Assembly (NCBI GenBank): GCA_026770575.1
Contig: MU657769.1
Coordinates: 1-28,011 of the forward strand
Length of the DNA stretch: 28,011 nucleotides
Source of the DNA: Pelagophyceae sp. CCMP2097
Taxonomy: Eukaryota; Sar; Pelagophyceae
Direction of reading: 5' to 3'
Below are positions 21,944 to 28,011 of this stretch, one piece after another. How positions within the stretch are numbered: position 1 is the first letter of the stretch; each line of letters starts with the position of its first letter. The notes under the pieces were generated by a model. The model saw only the letters and a program-made list of their open reading frames with translations. It made no database searches and was not told the DNA's origin. A program made the position numbers and the translations under genes.

Positions 21944-22433
21944 TCAGCCGAGTACGTTGTCGCCGACCCAGAGGTCACGAACTCCGGCCCGTGGATCAGA
22001 CTCGGTAAACCCAACGCCCCAGAATGCATCTAAAGGAAAAGCTGCAGCAAGGTTGGCGGTGCCGGTGCCCAGCAGCAGCTGCCGAAGGCCGGCGTTCTGG
22101 CCGAACTTGGCGCCGGCGATTGAGTCCATGAGAGCCGGCGCCGCGGCCGCCCAGATTTTAGAGTCGAAATGCCGAACACGACGCCCAAGGGACCGACACA
22201 GTTTAGGGTCAGCCGCGGCCATAATTCTCCCGTGCGACTCGGCGTCGTCGAAAAGCTTTGCCTTTGACGCCATGAGCGCTTGCTCCGCGGACGTAAACAC
22301 TTCGCCGGTGTAGGTGAATAAGCCGTCCGCGGCGTCGTATGAATTCGAAAATGCGTCGAAGACGTCCGACTCCGCCGAGAAGATAACTGTCCTGCGCGGC
22401 CGATGGAGGCCCGGGTGCGGGCTCCACTGGGCA
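21944..22433 (-). CDS. NADAR (YbiA-like) domain of the retroelement polyprotein
   Basis: NADAR enzymes are YbiA/RibX-type N-glycosidases, linked in published work to riboflavin-intermediate breakdown and removal of ADP-ribose from guanine. The signature set is present in order, counting codons from 22555: FSAESDVFDAFSNSY (59-73), FTSAEQALMASKAKLF (87-102) with the conserved Glu91 and Lys98, DPKLCRSLGRRV (116-127), AKFGQNAGLRQLLLGTG (149-165), LDAFWGVGF (175-183) and GDNVLG (198-203). The match to the FSNF, SxEh, KF.Q...LR..LL.T, D.yWG and G.N.LG pattern is strong. TGA 21944 interrupts just before the last helix, while the frame continues to RT. The frame changes near 22410 on the 5' side. The domain lies directly upstream of RT in the same frame, so it travels with the element. 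Confidence 0.85.
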
Positions 22434-23042
22434 CCAACGGCCTTTAATGTCCCAGACCTTATTAGAGGACGAGTTCCGAACGCGCACAAAGCCCCCGGTA
22501 TAGGAGCCGAGGCCGCAGACGAGCGCCGGCGCGTGGTGCGACAGCCTGCCTGCAATGTGGTCGAAATTTCCCACGGAGACTAAAAGAGAAGGCATCCCCG
22601 GTGGGAGATGGTCTGGACCGCACGCGAAGGGGGTACCCTCGAACGACGCTAAAACTCGGTTAAAAAACTTCGACGACGCCAAGTCGTCGAGCGCCGACCC
22701 GGTTAATAACCGCGAGGGCTTGCCGGCCAGGAAGGCTCGAGACGCAAGCTCGAGCCCCTCGGGGTCGGACAAAGGCGGTCCGGCTGGTTCGACGAGGTAA
22801 GGGAGCGCAGCCGAGACGCCGCAGATCTGGGGGCAGGCGGCAGCTGAGATGTTCGCGGAGGGCAGGTCAGACACCACCCACTCCCCCGGCAGGCCTTGTG
22901 CAAAAGCTTCACCGCACATGGGGCCGAAGAGTAGGTCGGTAAGGCCCGGCGCGTTTTGATTGGGAGCAGGCGAATGCCCGCGGTCACGCACCGAAGAGGC
23001 ACAGAGGCCGCGATGGCCCATTGCCAGGTTTCCGCCGACCAA
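22412..23042 (-). CDS. polyprotein segment, possible 2OG-Fe(II)-oxygenase-like fold
   Basis: This frame follows the unassigned middle region after a one-base shift near 23040 and leads into NADAR after another near 22410. The last third, SLLVSVGNFDHIAG..LVCGLGSYTGGFVRV..KVWDIKGRW, continues after the shift as LHRPRRTVIF. The order (G-x-YTGG strand, then DI.g.W, then H...RRTV.F) resembles double-stranded beta-helix dioxygenase-like domains that I associate with some algal and protist mobile elements. The expected HxD iron ligand would fall at HIA, so the Asp appears lost here. The first two thirds are unassigned. This is a pattern-level call and not secure. Confidence 0.35.
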
Positions 23043-24649
23043 AGAGAGGGCCCGGCACGCAGAGCGTTACCCGCCCGTCCGAGCTGCCCCCAGGACCCCT
23101 TCGAACGTCCTGGAATCTGGCTAAAAGTCGAGCAGCATTCGCAGCGCAGCGATGCCCCGGCCGGCTGGGCCAACTCGCCGACCGCGGCCGACGCCGCGAG
23201 GAGAGCTAAACCACCAAGCGCGTCGCCGACCCGCACCTGAACGCCGAGGTGCCCGAGTGAGGTAACGGAAGATCGGCGTAAAGCACGAGTTTGCAGGGCC
23301 GCCGCGGACTTCTCGTCGAGCACGAGCGACACCGCATGGTGCGCCTCGAGGATAAGGACGATGCAACCGGCGGCCTCGCCGTCGCCTTCAGCAACGTCAA
23401 GCTGTGCGCTCTCGAGGCAACCGGTCCGCGGTTCGATGAGCAGTGACAACACGCCGATTCCCGTGAGGGCCGGCAAAAGCTCTGGATCCGAAAACAAGGA
23501 CAGGCATCGCACATCGCGATCGTGCGCCACGCCGCCACGTTTCTCTGCCAAAGCATCGTGAGCAGTGCGATAACAAGTTGACATGGTTGCTGTCGCCACG
23601 GCGACGTCTTGCGGCGCCGGCAGGGCGCTTTCGAGTGCGCTTGCCGCCGCCTCAACTTGGGCGAGGAGCGTTGAATCCGAAACGAGCCGCCCGCAGGCGG
23701 AGCGCAAGCCGTGCGCCTCAGCCGTGAGGATGCACGCCTTTGAAACCATGGTGCCGTCTTCGCGCGCAATCAACTGCCCACAGTCATAGATCTTGCCGCG
23801 GATGCCCCCGGGGAAGAGGACCGTTCCGTCAGACTGCTTGGAAACAGCTGCCGGCTCGTCTCTGCGCGGACCCCCGGCCCTGGACACCGAGGCAGCAAAT
23901 GCGGCGAAAGGGTACGCCGCGAGGGCCGCCGACGCGGCGTCGCGCGTGTCGGGCGCGCCGTCCGACGTCGCCTGAAACAGCGCTGCAGCCGCTGCACGCA
24001 CCACGGCCTCTTTTGTGACCGGGGCGATCGATTTAAGGTCGGGAGCTAGGAAAGAGGCCAGGACTCGGTTGCCAATCTCGCAGTGGAGTCGGTCGGATAA
24101 ACCATCGAGGACCTTGGTAACGTCGATCGCTCGCATGAACTCACGCCTTTGTAGCGACTGGGCCGTGGCGCCGTACTGGCCCCAGCGCTTGCGTGGCGAG
24201 GCAGCTTTAATTTCGTTTTGCCAGCCCTGGGTCTGTTCCGCGACCTCTAATGGCTTAACCAGCTCGCGCGGCGCGGCGAGAGTGGCCGACGGGGCCGCTT
24301 CGTCAAGCCAGTGCGAATCTGGTACCGCCGTGAGAAGCGACGCTAAGCCTTTCTCCCGGTCTGGGTCGAGGCTTGGCAACGGGTACGGAAGGAGCGCCAA
24401 AGGATTGGGCTCCGCGGCGCCCGCGGCTCGTCGGACGAGACGGAGAGCCTCAATACGGGCGGGCCGAGCGTTGGGGTGGATAAAAGGGCCACTGCGAATG
24501 CCACCATGTCGGACGAGCCCCATGGCGATCACCGGATATCGAGCAATGTCGTCATTCGACGGCGGCTCCGAGTCGGTGCAGTGGATATAGGACGGGGAGC
24601 CTGCACACGCGCCCGGCTTGCCCCCGTCGTTGCAGTAGCATTTAAAGCA
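22703..24649 (-). CDS. retroelement polyprotein middle region with Cys-rich motif
   Basis: The frame begins with a 24-residue Cys cluster at 24578-24649, with spacing C-x2-C-x-C-x8-C-x8-C and a neighbouring His. This would suit a small zinc-binding nucleocapsid-type module, although it is not the standard CCHC knuckle. About 600 codons follow that I cannot place. One part, DGTMVSKACILTAEAHGL followed some 130 residues later by IVLILEAHHAVSLVLD, has a Cys and a His arrangement reminiscent of OTU-like cysteine proteases, but this is weak. The region joins the Gag-like part by a frame change between 24650 and 24714. The end of this frame (22703 to about 23040) overlaps the next segment and is probably not the original reading. 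Confidence 0.5.
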   Translation of the reverse strand, partial: CFKCYCNDGGKPGACAGSPSYIHCTDSEPPSNDDIARYPVIAMGLVRHGGIRSGPFIHPNARPARIEALRLVRRAAGAAEPNPLALLPYPLPSLDPDREKGLASLLTAVPDSHWLDEAAPSATLAAPRELVKPLEVAEQTQGWQNEIKAASPRKRWGQYGATAQSLQRREFMRAIDVTKVLDGLSDRLHCEIGNRVLASFLAPDLKSIAPVTKEAVVRAAAAALFQATSDGAPDTRDAASAALAAYPFAAFAASVSRAGGPRRDEPAAVSKQSDGTVLFPGGIRGKIYDCGQLIAREDGTMVSKACILTAEAHGLRSACGRLVSDSTLLAQVEAAASALESALPAPQDVAVATATMSTCYRTAHDALAEKRGGVAHDRDVRCLSLFSDPELLPALTGIGVLSLLIEPRTGCLESAQLDVAEGDGEAAGCIVLILEAHHAVSLVLDEKSAAALQTRALRRSSVTSLGHLGVQVRVGDALGGLALLAASAAVGELAQPAGASLRCECCSTFSQIPGRSKGSWGQLGRAGNALRAGPSLWSAETWQWAIAASVPLRCVTAGIRLLPIKTRRALPTYSSAPCAVKLLHKACRGSGWCLTCPPRTSQLPPAPRSAASRLRSLTSSNQPDRLCPTPRGSSLRLEPSWPASPRGY

Positions 24650-26557
24650 CGCGAACTGAGGAGCCGTGCCCGAGCGAGCGCGACGTCCTTGAAGCGGTGC
24701 GGTGCCTTTTTAAAGTAGCTACGAAGAGACCTCGCCTCGTTTAGCGTCGGCTTTAAAAGCTGCCGCGCGGCCCCGCCGCTTGGGGCGTTGCCGCTCGCCG
24801 CAGCCGGCGACGGAGGCACGGAGGCGCCACGCTTCGGAGCCGGCGGAGCTGCGGAAGCGCGGTCGCGGAGCTGCATGTCGTCGAGCTGCGCCGCGGCCAT
24901 GCGCCCTTTTAGGTCGTTGACCCGGAGGCCGTCTGACGGCACCTCACCGAGGCCCTTAAGGCCCTCTACGCTCCCTGCCGCCCGGAGGGTGTTCGACAGC
25001 AAGCCCTTCGCCGATTTGGACTTCTCGAGCGCGGCGTCTGCCGCTGGCGAAAGGTCGCATTCGCGTTCCAGGTCGCGGAGCCGCAAGGCCCCTGGGAAGG
25101 CTTTCCAAGTGGGCAACGGCGCGACGAAGCCGAAGGCCTTCAGCCGGTCCCCGAGCTCTTCCGTAGACCAGGATTCCTCGAAGCCGACCGCTGCGAGGGT
25201 TTTGCCGGCCTCGCGGAACCACGTCTGTAATAACGCGCCCCACTCTTCTTCGGCCCAGCGCGCCGTATAACGCTCGGCTTGCGCCATGTGCTTTTCCTCA
25301 ATGGTCGAAATGAAGGCTCGAAAGACGTCGGCGAGCTCCCGGCCCAAAATGGCTTGGAGCAGGGAGGCTTGCGCACGCATGGCCCTGATGACGGTCGGAA
25401 ACGCGAACGACTCCACGTGAGCCGACGGGGTGCCTGACAGCGCCTTCGCGGTGGAGCCCTCGAGAGGTTGGAGCTTTTCGACGTCTGCCCTCGAGATGCT
25501 TTGGCAGTCCGGGAGCTGGAGCGATATGCCGGCAGAGCCGCCCACCTGGGACGCAAAGATGCAGACGAGCTGGTGCATTGAAAAAAAACGACAAACACGC
25601 CAGCTGCGGCTAATTCGTCGCCGGTGAGCATCATAATCGACTTCAGGGCCTCGGCTCCAGCCAGGGAGGGCGCGAGCGCCGGGGTCCTGCCGTACCGGAG
25701 CGCGAAGATGAGCGCTGCCTCCCATTGGCCGAGGGGGGGGGCGAACCGCTTCTTCGTCTCGTCGCTAGACATCCTGGCCTCATGCTTCATTTTAAGCCTG
25801 AGCGACGCCTTTTGGACCTGAATGGAATCAGACTGCGCAGCCGCCAATCTCGCGAGCGTTTGCTGATGCGCCTGGCTGAGAGCGATTGCCCGCTCGTCAA
25901 TCCCAGGCGCGTCGTCGCCGGCCGTCGACGGCGGCCCGGCCCCGCGCCGGGACGGGCGGGCTTTCGAAATCCTCCGGGCCGCTCGGCTCCTGCGCGAAAA
26001 AACGATAAGACGGCATTTCCGCGTCGCCCGCGGATTGGCCAAGGGCTGGCTGCGGCGGCGACCGTAAAGCCGCCGAAACCGGCGGCTCAAAAGGCCGGGG
26101 GGGGAATCGCCGGCGCGATGGGGTCGCGAAGAGATTGGAGAGACGAGAGTGGGCGGTCCCCGTCTTGAGCACGGAGGCAGCCCGACGCCAAGTCGATTTG
26201 GTGGCGCTGATCCGTTCCCTCGACGAGGCGCAAAAGGTCGGCGCGATTCCGCTCTCGTTCGCCCAGTAAACTGCGGACAGCCGTAGTGGCTGACGGCGTC
26301 GTGGCTGGCGAAGTGCCGGGCTCTCCGGGCGTTGCGAGGTCCAACCCTTTGTCGTAAAGCGACTGGTAGAGTGTGGTCACAGCCCGCCAGAAGCTGGACA
26401 GGCCGTTCCGAGCGGTGACCTCGTGGGCGGTTTCGCCCTCTGGCACAGTGCCGCGAACGTAAATGCCGACAACGCAGGCGTCTGAACTGCTGTTGCCGTA
26501 AACGACGTCGAAGTCACCGTTAAGGTCGCAGCTCGGAACGGCGAAGAGCGAAGCCAT
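24529..26557 (-). pseudogene. Gag-like first region of the retroelement, frameshifted
   Basis: The first ATG is at 26557 (MASLFAVPSC). The segment reads for about 155 codons, changes frame around 26090-26104 at a run of eight G on the plus strand, continues through a helix-rich, charged stretch (IDERAIALSQAHQQTLARLAAAQ; WEAALIFALRYGRTP), then changes frame again at eight A on the plus strand (25581-25588). From there about 350 codons are open to TGA 24529, with helical, Arg/Ala-rich sequence (EWGALLQTWFREAGKTLAAV). No enzymatic motif is seen. Position before the Cys-rich motif and RT, and its composition, suggest a Gag-like RNA-binding structural role. It has no family match that I can name. 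At least two frame changes make this copy defective. Confidence 0.6.
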
Positions 26558-26866
26558 GTTCGCCGGCCCCACGAGGTCGCTTTTTGGACCAGGGGTTTCC
26601 GCCTGCAGGTCCTCGCTGGTCCGTGGTCCCTCGAAAACTTTAAGGAGACAAGCGCCTCTTCAAAGCGCCGGACTGTGGGTCGGAAACAAAAAGGAGACCT
26701 TTAGTAGGACCCGGCATCCACGGGAGGGAGGTCCTCCGCAAGCCGGTGGCCTCGGCTGGTCCTTGACGTGGGCCATGCGTCCTCGGCGCACCGTTGGTCG
26801 AGGCCCGCCCGGTCTTTTGCGCCGTCGTGGGTCCGGCGGCCGGGCTGGTTCAGCGGCCGAGGTGCT
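26558..26866. other. intergenic region between the retroelement and the GST-like gene
   Basis: About 300 bases with no recognised gene, between the 3' end of the GST-like gene and the first ATG of the retroelement. It should contain the element's 5' non-coding end, but I see no terminal repeat. CAGCGGCCGA occurs twice near 26851 and 26868, the second overlapping the GST stop codon region. Confidence 0.4.
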
Positions 26867-27727
26867 TCAGCGGCCGAACTTCCAAAAGGGCGCGTCGGCC
26901 TTGGCCTGGAGCCACGAGGCGGCCTTTTTCAGCACCGTGTTGGCGTGCTGTTCGCCAAAGGCCGTCGTGAACGCCGGGCGCGAGGCGCAGCGCGCCATGT
27001 ACGCGGCGATGTTGGGCGTCTTGTCGAGGACCGCGCCCGGGAAGAAGATGGGCACGTAGTTCAGGTAGGCGCCCACGGCGACGTCGGCGACGGAGAATTC
27101 GCCGCCGACGAGCCACTCGGACTCGCCGAGGAGCTGCTCCAGCACCTGCACGGACCGCAGCGAAGGATTGTCCATCGAAGTGCCGCGCACGCGGTGGTCC
27201 CCCGGCACTGCCCCGAAGCAAAGGCCGTCCAGCTCGCTGTTCGCCCTAATGAGGCGCTCGGGGCCGAAGGTGCCATCTCGCAGCCGTCGACGTCGCTGCG
27301 TTTGTCGAGGGCCGCGCCACGGGACGCCGGTGCGGACCACATGACCCACTTGGTGTACTTGGCGCGCTCTGCGGCGGTCTTGGCCGGGCCGTAGGCGTCG
27401 GCGAGGTAAAGGAGGATTGCGCCCGACTCGAAGACCTCCACGCCGCCGTCGTCGACGAGGAAGGGGACCTGGAGTTAAACGAGTTATGCACCAAGAATGC
27501 AACACAAGGCACTGCACCTGGCCGAAGGGGTGCGTCGACGGCCGCGGCGCCGTCATCTGGAGCGGGATACCCGCTTCGGCGGCATACCAGTTTACCAGCG
27601 GGGAACGCGACTGCTGCGACCCGTGCAGAGTCGGCCCCATCGTCGTAGCGAGCCGGCGAGTCGAGCTCAACGCCGAGGAGAGCGTGAAGAAGCCGAGGCC
27701 GAGAACGCGCCGCGACCCAGCAAGCAT
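26867..27727 (-). CDS. glutathione S-transferase-like protein, three exons
   Basis: The spliced product is 239 aa from exons 27518-27727, 27338-27468 and 26867-27245 (720 nt in total, a multiple of three). The N-terminal thioredoxin-like domain has SQQSRSPLVNWYAAEAG (37-53), the cis-Pro motif VPFLVDDG (71-78) and the glutathione-binding Glu84-Ser85 in VFESGAILLYLAD. The helical C-terminal domain has WVMWANSELDGLCFG and the N-capping LVGGEFSVADVAVGAYL. GSTs conjugate glutathione or act in redox and detoxification; the exact class and substrate are not clear. Residues 1-29 (MLAGSRRVLGLGFFTLSSAL onward) are Arg/Ser-rich with no acidic residue and precede a second Met (30), so this could be an organelle-targeting peptide, with Met30 giving a cytosolic form. 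Catalytic Ser is likely among residues 38-42. Confidence 0.85.
   Translation of the reverse strand: MLAGSRRVLGLGFFTLSSALSSTRRLATTMGPTLHGSQQSRSPLVNWYAAEAGIPLQMTAPRPSTHPFGQVQCLVLHSWCITRLTPGPLPRRRRRRGGLRVGRNPPLPRRRLRPGQDRRRARQVHQVGHVVRTGVPWRGPRQTQRRRRLRDGTFGPERLIRANSELDGLCFGAVPGDHRVRGTSMDNPSLRSVQVLEQLLGESEWLVGGEFSVADVAVGAYLNYVPIFFPGAVLDKTPNIAAYMARCASRPAFTTAFGEQHANTVLKKAASWLQAKADAPFWKFGR
27246..27337 (-). other. GST-like gene intron 2 (92 nt)
   Basis: On the minus strand it begins GTCCGC and ends CATTAG. Splicing joins TG to G to make the Trp of KWVMW-ANSELD, the usual GST sequence at this position, and brings exon 3 into frame. The reading frame changes across the interval without it. Confidence 0.8.
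27469..27517 (-). other. GST-like gene intron 1 (49 nt)
   Basis: On the minus strand it begins GTGCAG and ends CTCCAG. Its removal joins HPFGQ to VPFLVDD at a codon boundary, giving the conserved cis-Pro segment of GSTs. It also contains an in-frame TAA in the exon 2 frame. It is very short, in line with a compact genome. Confidence 0.8.
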
Positions 27728-27780
27728 TGCTGGAGAGAACAGGTTACTCAGGAGGCGAGCACGTTTTTTTTAAATCCAAG

Positions 27781-27813
27781 ATAGGGGTCGCCGGGCTTCG
27801 GAGCTGGTGTATA
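27781..27813 (+). repeat. 33-bp dispersed repeat, copy 2
   Basis: Matches 13280-13312 at 31 of 33 positions in the same orientation. It lies 54 bases upstream of the GST-like start codon, so it could include promoter or 5' UTR sequence, or be a fragment of a dispersed element. Confidence 0.75.
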
Positions 27814-27829
27814 AGAGGGATTCGGTGAG

Positions 27830-27871
27830 GTCGTGGGCGAGGGTAGGTCGGTCGTGGGCGAGGGTAGTCAG
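27830..27871 (+). repeat. 21-bp tandem duplication
   Basis: GTCGTGGGCGAGGGTAGGTCG at 27830-27850 is followed directly by a near-identical unit differing only near its end. It is a short local duplication upstream of the GST-like gene. Confidence 0.8.
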
Positions 27872-28011
27872 TTCGGAGGGGTCCCGTGGAGGGCGCGACG
27901 GGCGATGGAAGGTGTTTAGAATCTCCGTCCGGGACGGGCTGGTTGTAATTTTTGTCCGGGACGGACCGTTTGATGGGCTGCGATCGCGATGCCACTCGGA
28001 CTTGTGGCGTC

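Larger units (their letters stand above)
17059..26557 (-). mobile_element. decayed DIRS-like tyrosine-recombinase retroelement with NADAR and C5-MTase-like domains
   Basis: On the minus strand, coding blocks run in the order Gag-like, Cys-rich motif, unassigned middle, possible 2OG-oxygenase-like, NADAR, RT-RNase H, C5-MTase-like, tyrosine recombinase. RT-RNase H followed by a methyltransferase and then a tyrosine recombinase is the order known for DIRS elements, which integrate with a recombinase rather than a DDE integrase; no integrase or aspartic protease motif is seen. Frame changes lie near 26090, 25581-25588, 24650-24714, 23040, 22410, 18390 and 17630. In-frame stops lie at 21944, 21701, 19501, 17892 and 17823. 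Coordinates cover only the coding part because the ends were not identified. Confidence 0.82.
27728..28011. other. 5' flank of the GST-like gene with short repeats
   Basis: Upstream region of the minus-strand GST-like gene. It has an eight-T run on the plus strand near 27764-27771, the second copy of the 33-bp dispersed repeat, a 21-bp tandem duplication (27830-27850 and 27851-27871) and two GTCCGGGACGG copies near 27927 and 27955. No clear TATA box was found. Confidence 0.45.

Noticed and set aside
17823..21946. Reassignment of stop codons (TAG or TGA read as an amino acid)
   Set aside because: Both TAG and TGA interrupt the element, which also has frameshifts, while the host genes end normally with TAA (TRRAP) and TGA (GST-like) and contain no internal stops. 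Decay explains the data more simply.
21535..22313. Plus-strand genes opposite NADAR and RT
   Set aside because: The plus-strand frames are low-complexity shadows, while the minus strand has ordered family motifs.

Overview
The window looks like nuclear DNA of a GC-rich unicellular eukaryote. The two host genes have very few, very short GT-AG introns (97, 49 and 92 nt), strong G/C bias and Ala-rich proteins, with no operon structure. This style fits a small alga such as a pelagophyte-type stramenopile, but that is an inference; no sequence here fixes the taxon. A run of exactly 500 N marks a scaffold gap.

Layout: (1) 1-60, the 3' half of a tRNA-like sequence on the minus strand. (2) 508-12376, a complete TRRAP/Tra1 gene (plus strand, two exons, 3923 aa), the PIKK-family pseudokinase scaffold of SAGA/NuA4-type histone acetyltransferase complexes. 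(3) 12377-16516, a repeat-rich interval. It holds the gap, a ~440-bp inverted repeat (13950-14391 against 16073-16516) whose arms carry short palindromes and tRNA T-arm-like hairpins, and a four-copy G/C-rich tandem repeat. (4) About 17059-26557, a decayed tyrosine-recombinase (DIRS-like) retroelement on the minus strand. (5) 26867-27727, a three-exon glutathione S-transferase-like gene on the minus strand.

The retroelement is the most interesting part. In its own 5'->3' order it encodes a Gag-like region, a Cys-rich putative zinc-binding motif, a long unassigned middle region, a possible 2OG-Fe(II)-oxygenase-like segment, a NADAR (YbiA-like) domain, reverse transcriptase plus RNase H, a C5-cytosine-methyltransferase-like domain whose catalytic Pro-Cys-Gln is replaced by Asp-Gln-Ala, and a DIRS-type tyrosine recombinase. 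NADAR and RT-RNase H share one reading frame, interrupted by only two stop codons, so NADAR appears to be a built-in part of the element polyprotein. NADAR proteins are known to act on ADP-ribose-type adducts, so an element combining NADAR with a methyltransferase-like domain suggests protection or marking of its own DNA or RNA. That role is inferred.

The copy is not intact. It has at least six single-base frame changes and five in-frame nonsense codons, while the neighbouring 11.8-kb TRRAP reading frame has none. This points to genuine decay rather than general sequencing error. I could not find the element's termini.
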